From DASQZT01 sp963728965 (GTDB lineage Bacteria; Acidobacteriota; Terriglobia; Bryobacterales; Bryobacteraceae), in contig CAVSMH010000006.1 in NCBI GenBank assembly GCA_963728965.1, positions 620,001 through 684,000 on the forward strand: a stretch of DNA of 64,000 nt. Direction: 5' to 3'. Numbering within the stretch: the stretch's first letter is position 1; each line of letters starts with the position of its first letter. The notes under the pieces are model-generated. The model saw only the letters and a program-made list of their open reading frames with translations. It made no database searches and was not told the origin of the DNA. Both the position numbers and the translations under genes were made by a program. Shown here in pieces: positions 28,801-37,240 of the stretch.

Positions 28801-29560
28801 CGGCCCCATGGAACTGCTGGCTGCCGCTGCGGGTGATGACGCTGATCTGACCGCTGCCGCCGCGCCCGAACTCGGCCTGGTAGTTGGTGGTCAGAACCTT
28901 GATCTCGGCTACGGCGTCCATATTCGGTTCGTAGTGGGTGGTGCCGTTCGAGCCGGTATCCAGGTCCACGATGCCATTGACCGTAAAGTTAGTCTTGGTC
29001 GTACCCATGCCGTTGACGTTGACGCCGCCGATGGAGCCCTCCGTGGTGGTCTCACCGACGCTGGTCGACTGCACGCCGGGGATCAGGGTCAACATGGCCA
29101 TCATGTCTCGGCCCTTCAACGCAATCTGGTTGAGCTGATTGCCGTCTACCAGCGAGGATTTTTCGCTCGACGCCGTCTGGATCGGGGTGGCCGTCGCGGT
29201 GACGGACACCTCCTCGGTGAGGGAGCCGATGGCCAACTGAAGCCGCCCCATATCGCGGGTTTCGTTGGCGGACAGGCTCAGCTCTTTTTCCGTGCGGGTC
29301 TTAAAACCCTGGAGTTTAATGGTTACCGTATACGTGCCGGGCGGCAGGTTGGTAACTCGGAAGATTCCGTCCGGACCCGTCGTGGCGGCACGGACTGCGC
29401 CGGTGCCTGTGTTTTTGATCTGCACCTCGGCACCCGGAATCGCGGCATCGGCCGGATCGGTCACCACACCTAGCAGGTTGCTGGACACGATTTGGCCAAA
29501 CATGCCCCAGGCAAGGAGCACCATCAGCAGGGAAACTGTAAGCGAGCGTTTGATGGACAA
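25874..29560 (-). CDS. TonB-dependent receptor, Oar-like, with carboxypeptidase regulatory-like domain
   Basis: 1228 residues. Order: signal peptide (SLTVSLLMVLLAWGMFG), a carboxypeptidase-regulatory-like beta domain (about 28-110: LLGVVTDPADAAIPGAEV, LPPGTYTVTIKLQGF), plug domain (about 130-240: LNQIALKGRDMMAMLTLIPG, NFTVNGIVDLDTGSNG, EIKVLTTNYQAEFGRGGSGQISV), then a long beta-barrel ending with an aromatic C-terminus MTLRFEF, typical of outer-membrane insertion. Such Oar-like receptors are abundant in Solibacteres; the ligand is often a peptide or glycan, here unknown. Monocistronic as far as visible: own terminator at 25806-25848. ATG 29560; AT-rich leader upstream. Confidence 0.93.
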   Translation of the reverse strand: MSIKRSLTVSLLMVLLAWGMFGQIVSSNLLGVVTDPADAAIPGAEVQIKNTGTGAVRAATTGPDGIFRVTNLPPGTYTVTIKLQGFKTRTEKELSLSANETRDMGRLQLAIGSLTEEVSVTATATPIQTASSEKSSLVDGNQLNQIALKGRDMMAMLTLIPGVQSTSVGETTTEGSIGGVNVNGMGTTKTNFTVNGIVDLDTGSNGTTHYEPNMDAVAEIKVLTTNYQAEFGRGGSGQISVITRSGSQQFHGAGWAVKRHEMFNAKNYFENFNNNQKSTYRYFVDGFRIGGPVYIPGKWNTDKRRLFFFVSQEYTKQKPQTQRQYYYMPTALERGGDFSQSNDQNGKLIPIYDPASNRSTVFPGNIIPKSLMNPAGVAMLNFLPMPNRCDIAQNANGNGCFTEGDPTQLTRRNYLAEFGESHPRRNDVIRMDTYLTNKLNGWFHYINDYDFDQTAASNLAALMELKGADGKWAPYSEDHPNPGHGYGAGVTYTISPTMVNEFTFGKSWNSWDYYPHDPAQLDRSNMANPPHWFNDKNPSFNNTGVRPTLAPGDQNFSVLVPGIQFGGGSTVGQVNTTFNMRPYTNINNIYTFSDNLSIVKGAHSFKTGFTFERTGKWQQGGQGNYLGFYNFSSTSAMPQDTGNGYANAYVGNFQQYNEGWRVMGDFWFTGVEAYVQDNWRVSRRVTLDLGVRFYHLAPQANENNTTAAFVPSTYDANQAARLYYPGYNSAGKQVAIDPKTGYTTFPSLVGTFVPCSVGGYASCPNVAPGMVIADGKGLPQSMFTVTPVAPAIRIGLAWDVFGNGKTAIRTGFGQFYNRGDGNQIMSANGQPPLTLTKTLYYAPISSVTTQGSNAAITPIAPTYNTIGEQKLENIMNFSFGIQQSTGFGTVLDASYVGALHRHLQMGGGGTGATPINAIPMFSQFDPANASPWNANLPAWANHAYGDDFLRPLAGLGNIQTRNFDGSSNYHSLQVSVRRGMSHGLSYGLSYTYSKEMQITGHSPYWPDQFRNYGPWSSPMHMAYINYIYEVPNLGKRMNSRLLGIVTDHWTISGITGLQSADRTSIGCCTWTGTNAANPAPNITGSAEGARMLITGDPMDVTGARTQFAAYNTSVFTPPQPCSWTNQNISCFGNAGGYNYMYRPTSMNNWDITFAKFFPLKSERGRGFTFRAEMYNAPNHTQFSGINTSPTFDWPSFQKGQIVQSNAQFGRWTSARNPRQMAMTLRFEF

Positions 29561-29701
29561 GACTCACCCCCGTGAAGCCCTGAAATCAACTCCAGTCTGG
29601 CGCAAACTCCGAACGTCAGACTACCGGACCGGATTATCTATAACATGCCACGCTGCTTCTGTCCAGTGAAAAAAGCCGGAAATTACGGCATTTTTCCACA
29701 A

Positions 29702-30380
29702 TTAGCGACAAAGGTGATCACGCTTACAGGGCGGTTCCGTCTCCAGCACCCCCTCATCGAACCGTACGTGAAGTTTTTCCCTCATACGGCTCTCCGGGAG
29801 CCTTCCCCCGGCGGCATTCAGCTCGTATGCACAACTCGTATGCACAATACGACCCTGTGTCGAGTACAGGCCGGCCTTCCTCCAAAAGGGCAGTGGCGTC
29901 TTCCAGAACCGTCTGCGCTGGTGCTTGGCCGGCAACGAACGCCGAAGTTTCCACGTGACATATTGATCCACCTTCCGAAAATGCTGGGCTGAGTTGAGCC
30001 AGCCGAAGTAAGCCGACCACCCCCGCAGTATCGGCTTCAGCCGGTCCAACTTCTCTTGCAGCGACGGGCGGTTTTGACGAGCGATTGCCGCCTTCACCTT
30101 ATCCCAAAAGTGCACCCCCAGAAAGTCGAAACCATTCTTTGCATCGACAATGCGAGTCTTGTCCTCATTGACAGTCACCCGCAGCCGAGCCGGGAACTGC
30201 CTCAGCTTCGGCATGTACACCTCCGGGGGTTTCCATCGGCACAGCACCACGAGATCATCGGCATAGCGGACCATCTTCGTCGCCTTCACCTCCCGCTCCC
30301 AGTACAATCGAGCGGGTGCAAATAGATGTTGGACAACAGCGGCGAGATCACTGCTCCTTGTGGGGAGCCAACCACCGTCT
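29702..30380 (-). pseudogene. Group II intron reverse transcriptase/maturase, C-terminal remnant, frameshifted
   Basis: Two frames on the - strand together give an RT C-terminal half. First GSPQGAVISPLLSNIYLHPL (RT motif 4 region, about 30315-30375), then, after a one-base slip near 30310, LYWEREVKATKMVRYADDLVVLC with the catalytic YADD, FLGVHFWDKVK, and the maturase X-domain segment LKPILRGWSAYFGWLN. The N-terminal RT half is missing. The frame stays open through domain V, so the nominal stop at 29702 is probably not the protein end. The 5' side is cut by an ISAzo13-type element at 30470. Inactive. Confidence 0.8.
29759..29792 (-). ncRNA. Group II intron domain V
   Basis: A 34-nt hairpin on the - strand running GAGCCGTATGAGG... 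to ...CACGTACGGTTC, the size and end bases of bacterial group II domain V; the two ends pair (GAGCCGT with ACGGTTC). It lies just past the RT maturase domain, where domain V should be. Domain VI and the exact 3' splice site are not assigned. Confidence 0.75.
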
Positions 30381-30469
30381 CTTCGCTCCGGCATGAACGG
30401 AAGGAAGCGTGAGGGAACGGTCGAGATCCCATGTGGTCGGCGGAGACTCCGCCGCCGTAAGCGAGCTTA

Positions 30470-31759
30470 GGGGTGGTAAATAAATAACATTTACAACTGT
30501 GTTGGTTGCTTGGATGAATCGTGTAGTTCCATTCGCCATGAAATTTGTCGGGCTTCAGATAGACATGGGAAAACTCGTCATCCGTGATCTTGCGCCCAAC
30601 GGGGTACTTGCGGTGGTCCAGGCGGCAGGTCACGGTTAGGCCCTTGGCCGTCGTCGTCCCGGCGATCAGGCGCACCACTGTCTCGTAGTCGCGTAGCGGC
30701 TCCCCGCGCCAGTTGGACGAGATGAAGGAAAACAACCGGTGCTCTACCTTGTTCCATTTGCTCGTGCCCGGCGGGAAATGGCAGACCGTCAGCGTCAGCC
30801 CCGTCTGGTCGGCCAAGCCTTGCAGTTCCCACTTCCACAGCCGCAGGCGCCAGCCGTTGCTACCACCGGCATCGGCAGTGATCAGCAACCGCCGAGTCCG
30901 AGGATACAGGCGGTGGCCCTCGGCGCGCCACCAACCGCGGATCGAAGCCACCGCGAACGCGCCTGTGTCGTGGTCCGTGCCCACGTTGACAAAGCCGACG
31001 TTGCGCCCCAGCTCGTAGATCCCGTAAGGATAGGCGCGGGGCACCTCGGGACCGGGAAAATCATGTCCGTTGACCTTGTCCGCCGTCCCCGCTTTGCGCC
31101 ACTGGCGGCCCTGGTTCTGGTAGTTGCCAATCAATTCCTTTTTCTTCGTATCCACGGAAATGACGGGCTCGCCCGCCCGCAAGGCGTGCTTGACGGCGCG
31201 GTTAATATGCCGGAACTGCGCGTCGCGATCGGGATGGTCGTCCCCTTCCTCGGTCTTGCGGTTGCCCTGCAGGCTGTAGCCATCTTCTCGCAGGAGTTGG
31301 GTGACTTTGGTGTGGCTGACCGGGTGGTGCTCGGCAGTCAGTTCCGCCGCCAGCGTGCGGGCGCTCTTGCAGGTCCAGCGCAAGGGCGACTGCGGGTCGC
31401 CGCGCGCCGTAGGCTCGACCATGCCGTCCAAGGCGGGTGCCAGGCCGGGATCGTTGGACGTCAACGTATGGCGGCCGCCGCCCTCGTGGCGAATCCGGCC
31501 CGTCGCCAGCGGTGCGGCCTGCAATTCCTCAACGCCCTTGGTCAACGTGACGCGCGACAGACCCGCAAGCGCGGCTGACCCGCGATACGCCGCCATAACC
31601 CAGTTCTACGGCTTTGCTGGCGGCCACCAAGCGGCGGGCGTGTTCGTCCAGATGCGGCCACATGCCAGCAAAGTACTGGGCGAGTTGGGCATCGGTGTCC
31701 ATGCCCAACGTAATAACACATCAGGAAAGTAGATGTAAATGTTATTTATTTACCATACC
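30470..31759 (-). mobile_element. ISAzo13-family element, copy A (inactive)
   Basis: 1290 bp with terminal inverted repeats sharing GGTAAATAAATAACATTTACA a few bases from each tip. A 3-bp target duplication TTA flanks it (30467-30469 and 31760-31762). Nearly identical to copy B at 32073-33361 but in opposite orientation. Confidence 0.8.
30502..31702 (-). pseudogene. ISAzo13-family transposase, copy A, frameshifted and lacking its stop
   Basis: Same protein as copy B (Rhodopirellula-type DDE transposase). Compared with copy B there is one extra base in the N-terminal region (three C instead of two near 31562-31564 on the + strand), so the frame breaks after SRVSRACG. Downstream the frame is intact: VISVDTKKKELIGNY, LLITADAGGSNGW and FPPGTSKWNKVEHRLFSF. 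The stop codon of copy B (TAA after HPSN) is CAA here, so the frame runs on into the intron RT remnant. Only a few other differences from copy B (for example Lys for Asn after PVGR). Confidence 0.85.
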
Positions 31760-31762
31760 TTA

Positions 31763-32069
31763 TCAGGCGCAAGCCGAAGTCGTTCGCAGCGCGGGTAGGG
31801 AAGTCGGAGGAGGCCATAGCGTAGCGATGAAGGCGAGGACAGCAAAACCCGCTGTTGCTCGAAACACCGGAAATGACGACTGCTTCTCTTCCCTACGCAT
31901 CCACAACCGCTGCTGTCTTCACCCACACACAGGAGGCTCGACCATCCCATTCCGGAACTCTCCCAGTAATACCCGTTCGAGATGCCATGACGGCGCCATA
32001 CATTCCCTTTCGGTACGGCTTCGGTACGGCCTGAATATTCGCCCGTGCCTCCGGACTGGGTACTGAGGC
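31763..32069. other. 307-bp spacer between the inverted ISAzo13 copies
   Basis: No gene. With both IS copies and one copy of each target duplication removed, this stretch joins the intron fragment left of 30467 to the sequence right of 33362 without a break. I therefore read it as internal sequence of the same decayed group II intron unit; parts such as the - strand stretch around 31780-31880 could be structured RNA, but I cannot assign domains. Confidence 0.4.
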
Positions 32070-32072
32070 TAA

Positions 32073-33361
32073 GGTATGGTAAATAAATAACATTTACATC
32101 TACTTTCCTGATGTGTTATTACGTTGGGCATGGACACCGATGCCCAACTCGCCCAGTACTTTGCTGGCATGTGGCCGCATCTGGACGAACACGCCCGCCG
32201 CTTGGTGGCCGCCAGCAAAGCCGTAGAACTGGGTTATGGCGGCGTATCGCGGGTCAGCCGCGCTTGCGGTCTGTCGCGCGTCACGTTGACCAAGGGCGTT
32301 GAGGAATTGCAGGCCGCACCGCTGGCGACGGGCCGGATTCGCCACGAGGGCGGCGGCCGCCATACGTTGACGTCCAACGATCCCGGCCTGGCACCCGCCT
32401 TGGACGGCATGGTCGAGCCTACGGCGCGCGGCGACCCGCAGTCGCCCTTGCGCTGGACCTGCAAGAGCGCCCGCACGCTGGCGGCGGAACTGACTGCCGA
32501 GCACCACCCGGTCAGCCACACCAAAGTCACCCAACTCCTGCGAGAAGATGGCTACAGCCTGCAGGGCAACCGCAAGACCGAGGAAGGGGACGACCATCCC
32601 GATCGCGACGCGCAGTTCCGGCATATTAACCGCGCCGTCAAGCACGCCTTGCGGGCGGGCGAGCCCGTCATTTCCGTGGATACGAAGAAAAAGGAATTGA
32701 TTGGCAACTACCAGAACCAGGGCCGCCAGTGGCGCAAAGCGGGGACGGCGGACAAGGTCAACGGACATGATTTTCCCGGTCCCGAGGTGCCCCGCGCCTA
32801 TCCTTACGGGATCTACGAGCTGGGGCGCAACGTCGGCTTTGTCAACGTGGGCACGGACCACGACACAGGCGCGTTCGCGGTGGCTTCGATCCGCGGTTGG
32901 TGGCGCGCCGAGGGCCACCGCCTGTATCCTCGGACTCGGCGGTTGCTGATCACTGCCGATGCCGGTGGTAGCAACGGCTGGCGCCTGCGGCTGTGGAAGT
33001 GGGAACTGCAAGGCTTGGCCGACCAGACGGGGCTGACGCTGACGGTCTGCCATTTCCCGCCGGGCACGAGCAAATGGAACAAGGTAGAGCACCGGTTGTT
33101 TTCCTTCATCTCGTCCAACTGGCGCGGGGAGCCGCTACGCGACTACGAGACAGTGGTGCGCCTGATCGCCGGGACGACGACGGCCAAGGGCCTAACCGTG
33201 ACCTGCCGCCTGGACCACCGCAAGTACCCCGTTGGGCGCAACATCACGGATGACGAGTTTTCCCATGTCAATCTGAAGCCCGACAAATTTCATGGCGAAT
33301 GGAACTACACGATTCATCCAAGCAACTAACACAGTTGTAACGGTTATTTATTTACGATGCC
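32073..33361 (+). mobile_element. ISAzo13-family element, copy B (intact)
   Basis: About 1289 bp. Left tip GGTATGGTAAATAAATAAC, right tip the near-complement ending ATTTACGATGCC. 3-bp target duplication TAA at 32070-32072 and 33362-33364. Contains one intact transposase gene. Confidence 0.82.
32130..33329 (+). CDS. ISAzo13-family transposase, copy B
   Basis: 399 residues from ATG 32130 (MDTDAQLAQYFAGMWPHL); a TTG six bases earlier is possible. N-terminal helix-turn-helix region (VSRACGLSRVTLTKGVEEL), a linker with GGGRHTLTSNDPGLAPALDGM, then the DDE catalytic domain: VISVDTKKKELIGNY (first Asp), LLITADAGGSNGWRLRLWKWE (second Asp), CHFPPGTSKWNKVEHRLFSF (Glu). Length and motifs match the ISAzo13 / 'Rhodopirellula transposase' family. 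This appears to be the only complete transposase among the ISAzo13 A/B pair and could act on both copies. Confidence 0.93.
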   Translation: MDTDAQLAQYFAGMWPHLDEHARRLVAASKAVELGYGGVSRVSRACGLSRVTLTKGVEELQAAPLATGRIRHEGGGRHTLTSNDPGLAPALDGMVEPTARGDPQSPLRWTCKSARTLAAELTAEHHPVSHTKVTQLLREDGYSLQGNRKTEEGDDHPDRDAQFRHINRAVKHALRAGEPVISVDTKKKELIGNYQNQGRQWRKAGTADKVNGHDFPGPEVPRAYPYGIYELGRNVGFVNVGTDHDTGAFAVASIRGWWRAEGHRLYPRTRRLLITADAGGSNGWRLRLWKWELQGLADQTGLTLTVCHFPPGTSKWNKVEHRLFSFISSNWRGEPLRDYETVVRLIAGTTTAKGLTVTCRLDHRKYPVGRNITDDEFSHVNLKPDKFHGEWNYTIHPSN

Positions 33362-33365
33362 TAAG

Positions 33366-33491
33366 TGTCGGATCTTGCTTCGACATGACCGGTTGCCCCG
33401 CCATGCCTGACCCCAGGCTACCGGGCTCATAGGGACTTGCCCGGGAGGGGAGGTTCCACCCCTCTGGAAAGCGCGGGTTTCGGCCCGCGAT
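33366..33491 (-). other. Possible 5' fragment of the group II intron
   Basis: Between copy B and the IS256 remnant, the - strand reads a GC-rich hairpin (GCGGG/CCCGC around 33470-33490), then GGTGGAACCTCCCCTCCCGG and a paired, non-coding stretch with stem-forming segments. The IS256 homology ends abruptly at 33492. Orientation and position fit the 5' part of the intron whose 3' part lies at 29.7-30.4 kb; this assignment is by pattern only. Confidence 0.35.
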
Positions 33492-34255
33492 ATGAACCTG
33501 GCATCGCTGGATGAATGCGGCTTCGCCGACGTGACGGTGCACGGCCGCCGGAAGCGCTTTGCCGCCATCCAGGATATAGAGATGCGGTAAACTGAAATCT
33601 AGCCCTCGCCCGATCAAGTCACAAAACAGCGCACTCACCACCGTGGTGTTCTCTGTGGCGCCCTCGCGAAGTCCCAACACCGTTTTGCGGCCATCGCAGC
33701 CGATACCCAGCGCCACAATCATCTGACGATCTCTGAATGGAGTACCATCGATCAGCAGCGCGCACAACTGCAAATTGCCGAGCGGCCTCTCCATCAGTTC
33801 CTTCAGTTTTGCCCGGCTCGCTTCGATGAAGTTCTCGCTCACCGTCGACTTCTCCACACCGTATGCGCTGGCAAATCCTTGCCCACTGGCCCGTAGTTGC
33901 GAGTCGACAGACCGCGCATCATTTTGTCCCACACGGCTTTCAGCGGTCCGCTGGGCTGCAACATCTCATGACTGCCCAACTTCACTTCGCGGTTTGCCTT
34001 GTCTCGTACCCGCGTCCGCTGGATCGGAACCTTCTGCCCGTCGACGACGCAATAGCCGCGCTCCTTTCCCCAACGATTCGCCGGCCGATCCGCGTTGGGC
34101 ACTGAGCGTTCGCCGGCCACTTGGCGAACCTTTTCCTCCATCACGCCCATCATCAGCAGCAATCCGGCCTTCCGCATCAGGTGGCCCACTCCTATGATGG
34201 TTTGTCTACTCCAAAGTTGTCGTGCAGCTCGGGGGCGACCAACGGGAGGCCGCAC
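33492..34255 (-). pseudogene. IS256-family (mutator-type) transposase remnant
   Basis: Two frames. The upstream part (frame ending near 33890) has EEKVRQVAGERSVPNADRP, ERGYCVVDGQKVPIQRTRVRD and LKAVWDKMMRGLSTRNY; the second frame continues VDSQLRASGQGFASAYGVEKSTVSENFIEASR, ALLIDGTPFRDRQMIVALGIG (first catalytic Asp), YILDGGKALPAAVHRHVG (second Asp) and IQRCQVH. The C-terminal third with the catalytic Glu is gone; the homology stops where the possible intron 5' fragment begins. Frameshifted and truncated, so dead. Confidence 0.85.
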
Positions 34256-34679
34256 AGAGCCGCGAAGTGAGAAGGGAGCGGGCCGGGGGTCTCAGGAGTT
34301 GTCCCCCTGGCGGGGATCCTGGGCAGCGCCCCGCGCACCTTACAGCGCGCGTTTTGGCGCGCGGTATAAAGAATTTGTTCCGTCTCATCAGGCCGCCTCC
34401 GCCAGTACGAAATTTGGAAGATCCTCGAACACCCAGTTGTTCTTCAACGTGCGATAAATGATCCCCAGAAGCTTGCGCGCCAGCGCGATGATCGCCTTTC
34501 CGGTCCCGCGCCGCGCCTTGATCTTCTCGTAGTACCGCTTCAGATACGGGCTGTACCGCTGCGCGATCAGCGCGCATTGCACCCAAGGCCGTTCGGCCGA
34601 GCTTGCTGCTGCGCTTGGTGATGCGACCCGAGCGCTCCGTCTCGTTGGAGTTGGAAATCCGCGGCACAATCCCGAAGTA

Positions 34680-35971
34680 GGGGCCTGTTAGGAAATAAAC
34701 TATCCATGTCAGGTGGAATGAGGATGGATTTTGTAGTTCCAGTCGCCGTGAAACTTGTCCCGCCTCAGACGCACTCCCGCAAGTTCGTGATCCTCGATCT
34801 TGGTTCCGGCTGGATAGCTGCCAGAGGCAAGGTCAGAATGAACCTTCAGTCCCTTCGCCGTGGTCGTGGCCGCAATGAGATTGATGATGACTTCGTAGCT
34901 CAGAAGCGGCTCTCCGCGCCAGTTTTGACTGATGAAGCTGAACAGTCTGTGCTCGATCTTGTTCCACTTGCTGGTGCCCGGCGGAAAGTGGCTCACGGCG
35001 ATCCGCAGTCCCGTTTCATCCGCCAGTTTCTGTAATTCCACTTTCCAGAGCCGGAGAGGCGGTCCGTTACTGCCTCCGGCATCTGCGGTGATCAGCAACC
35101 GATGAGCCTTCGGATATACCGACTGCCCCATCGACTGCCACCACCGCCGAGTGCTCTCCACTGCGAACGCCGCGGTATCGGGGTCGACTCCCACGCTCAC
35201 CCATCCGGTGTTCTGGGCCAGATCGTAGATACCGTACGGTGTAGCGCTTCCCAGTTCTGGAATCAAGAAATCATGTACCCGGACGTCCTCCGGCTTCCCC
35301 TCCGGTCGTAATTTCCGACCGCTATTCTTGAAGTTCCCGACCAGTTCCTTCTTCTTCGTGTCCACCGAGATCACAGGTTGCTTGCCGGCAAAGAACCGGT
35401 GCACCTTGCGGTTGATGTATTCGAAATGCCCATTTCGGTCCGGCTGTCCGTCACCCTCGGTGGTCTTGCGGTTGGCCTGGAGACTGTACCCTAGTTCCCG
35501 CAATAACTCGGCCACGACTGGGTAGCTGATGACATGCCCCTGCCTGCCCAATTCCTCCGCCAAACGTCTCACACTTTTGCAGGTCCATCGCAGCGGAGAT
35601 TCCGGATTCCCGCGCGCAACCGGCTCGATTAACTTCTCCAGGTCTACCAGAACGGCAGTGTCCCGCTCCGCGATCCTCTTGCGCCCGCCCCCTGGCCGAC
35701 GCACGCGTCCCATCAGCGCCGTCTTGGGATTCTTTAGCTCCGCAATGCCTTGTCGGATCACGGGACGTGAGATTCCAGTAGCCCGCGAGACGGCCGAAAT
35801 GCCGCCCCTTGGCAACGCCAGGCTTTCGGCGCCAGCCACCAAACGCCGCGAACGCTCATCCAGTAACCTACTCAGAGCGGAGAAACGCTTCTTGATTCCG
35901 GCGAGGTCTGTCACTTCTCCAGAATACTGCCGAAACATTGTCAATTGGAAATGTTATTTCTTAACGCGCCC
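34680..35971 (-). mobile_element. ISAzo13-family element, copy C, nested in IS110
   Basis: About 1291 bp with tips GGGCCTGTTAGGAAATAAAC and GGGCGCGTTAAGAAATAACA, imperfect terminal inverted repeats, and a TA (possibly TAA) target duplication. Removing it restores the IS110 frame exactly (KLAA joined to YFGIV). Confidence 0.82.
34709..35944 (-). CDS. ISAzo13-family transposase, copy C
   Basis: 411 residues, start TTG 35944 or ATG 35938. N-terminal helix-turn-helix (ISAVSRATGISRPVIRQGIAEL), GGGRKRIAERDTAVLVDLEKL, then the DDE domain PVISVDTKKKELVGNFKNSG (Asp), LLITADAGGSNGPPLRLWKVE (Asp) and SHFPPGTSKWNKIEHRLFSF (Glu). Complete and in frame, so possibly active. Related to copies A/B in family but clearly a different element (different tips and many substitutions). 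Confidence 0.92.
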   Translation of the reverse strand: MTMFRQYSGEVTDLAGIKKRFSALSRLLDERSRRLVAGAESLALPRGGISAVSRATGISRPVIRQGIAELKNPKTALMGRVRRPGGGRKRIAERDTAVLVDLEKLIEPVARGNPESPLRWTCKSVRRLAEELGRQGHVISYPVVAELLRELGYSLQANRKTTEGDGQPDRNGHFEYINRKVHRFFAGKQPVISVDTKKKELVGNFKNSGRKLRPEGKPEDVRVHDFLIPELGSATPYGIYDLAQNTGWVSVGVDPDTAAFAVESTRRWWQSMGQSVYPKAHRLLITADAGGSNGPPLRLWKVELQKLADETGLRIAVSHFPPGTSKWNKIEHRLFSFISQNWRGEPLLSYEVIINLIAATTTAKGLKVHSDLASGSYPAGTKIEDHELAGVRLRRDKFHGDWNYKIHPHST

Positions 35972-36454
35972 TAAGCTGCCAGCTTGCCCTCATCCGCGAA
36001 ATCGTCGCCGATCACCGAAAGCAGTATGCTTCCGGTCAGCGGCCCGATCCCCTTGATGCTCGTCAGATTCTTGTGCCCTTCCAGTTTGCTGCCCTCATCG
36101 GCGATGCTCTTCTCCAGCCGGGCGATCTGCTGATTCAGGCTGCGAATCTCTTCGACGATCACCTCCAACTCGATCCTCACCATCGGATCAAACCGCATGG
36201 CCAGGACTTCGTTGACCTTCTTCTCGCTCGACAGCGCTTCCTTTTCCAGGTTGATGCCGTGCGCCGAGAGGATGTTGTTGACCTTGTTCTTCAGCGCGGT
36301 CCGCAATTTCTCCAGCGTGTCCCGCGCCTGGGGTCCGCTCTTGTCCAAAACAGGCTTTTGCACTCTGAAATAGGAAGGAGTGCCCTCCTATAATTGACGT
36401 TGGCGAGCCGTTCCTTGGCGGTGCCTCGCCACACACTGCCCACAGGAGGGCAAT

Positions 36455-37240
36455 CCAATCGTACAAGTCGCAAGCCTGTTCAATCAACTGCTCCACCACT
36501 TCCCGCGGACGGAGTTTGCCGCGCTGGTGAAGAAGCACGCCGCCGAGCGTGACGCCAAGGGCTTTACGTGCTGGACGCAGTTCGTTTCCATGCTGTTCTG
36601 TCAACTGGGACGCGCCGACTCCCTGCGCGAGATCTGCAACTGTCTGGCGTGTTGTCTGGGGCGACTGGTCCATCTGGGAATCGCCAAAGCGCCTTGCCGC
36701 TCGACCCTGTCCTATGCCAATGAACACCGCCCCGCCGCTCTGTTCGAAGAATTGTTCTGGACCGCTTCGGCCCGGTTCCGCGACCAGCAGATGCTCGGCA
36801 GCCGAAAGCACAAGTTCCGCTTCAAGAACAAACTTCTTTCCCTGGACTCGACCATCTCATTGTGCCTGACGATGTTCCCGTGGGCCGAATTCGGCCGCGC
36901 CAAGGGCGGCGTCAAAGCCCATGTCCTGCTCGACCATGACGACTACCTGCCCGCCTACGTGCTGCTGACCGAAGCAAAACGGAGAGACGTGAAGTTGGCC
37001 GATTCCTTCCACCTGAACCCCGGTTCGATGGTGGCCCTCGATCGTGGCTATATCGACTATGCCTTGTTCGCCCGGTGGAGCATGGCCGGGGTCTACTTCG
37101 TCACCCGGCTGAAGGACCATGCCGCCTTCGAGGTAGTCGAGGAATGCCAACTCCCGCTGAACCGCAACATTCGCACCGATCAACTCATCCGAACTCACCG
37201 GTACCCGAGCCCAAACCGACTACCCGGAACTGCTGCGGCG
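36455..37240 (+). pseudogene. IS4-family transposase, 3' truncated
   Basis: In-frame text from VASLFNQLLHHFPRTEFAALV (about 36462) and the ATG 36527 reads through TCWTQFVSMLFCQLGRADSL, KHKFRFKNKLLSLDSTISLCL (first catalytic Asp, one Thr codon missing compared with the usual DSTT), GVKAHVLLDHDDYLPAYVL, MVALDRGYIDYALFARW (second Asp) and FVTRLKDHAAFEVVEE. Near 37195 a one-base slip moves the homology (LTGTRAQTDYPELLRRVVV) to another frame, and around 37240 it stops, joined to serine recombinase sequence. The C-terminal Glu region is absent. Confidence 0.82.

Larger units (their letters stand above)
34388..36363 (-). pseudogene. IS110-family transposase, 5' truncated and interrupted by an ISAzo13-type element
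   Basis: The upstream part (35972-36363) reads HGINLEKEALSSEKKVNEVLA, LNQQIARLEKSIADEGSKLEG and the C-terminal Transposase_20 start LTSIKGIGPLTGSILLSVIGDDF-ADEGKLAA. Here the ISAzo13-type element is inserted. The protein resumes at 34679 as YFGIVPRISNSNETERSGRI, slips one frame after SSKLGRTAL, and ends VQCALIAQRYSPYLKRYYE ... ALARKLLGIIYRTLKNNWVFED, stop at 34388. The N-terminal DEDD domain is missing; the IS4 remnant abuts at about 36365. Confidence 0.85.

Noticed and set aside
27464..29473. 669-residue + strand frame opposite the first TonB receptor
   Set aside because: Shadow of the receptor gene; no start signal and no domain.
30466..33365. Composite transposon with 307-bp cargo
   Set aside because: Each IS copy has its own 3-bp target duplication (TTA and TAA); there is no common duplication around the pair and no cargo gene.
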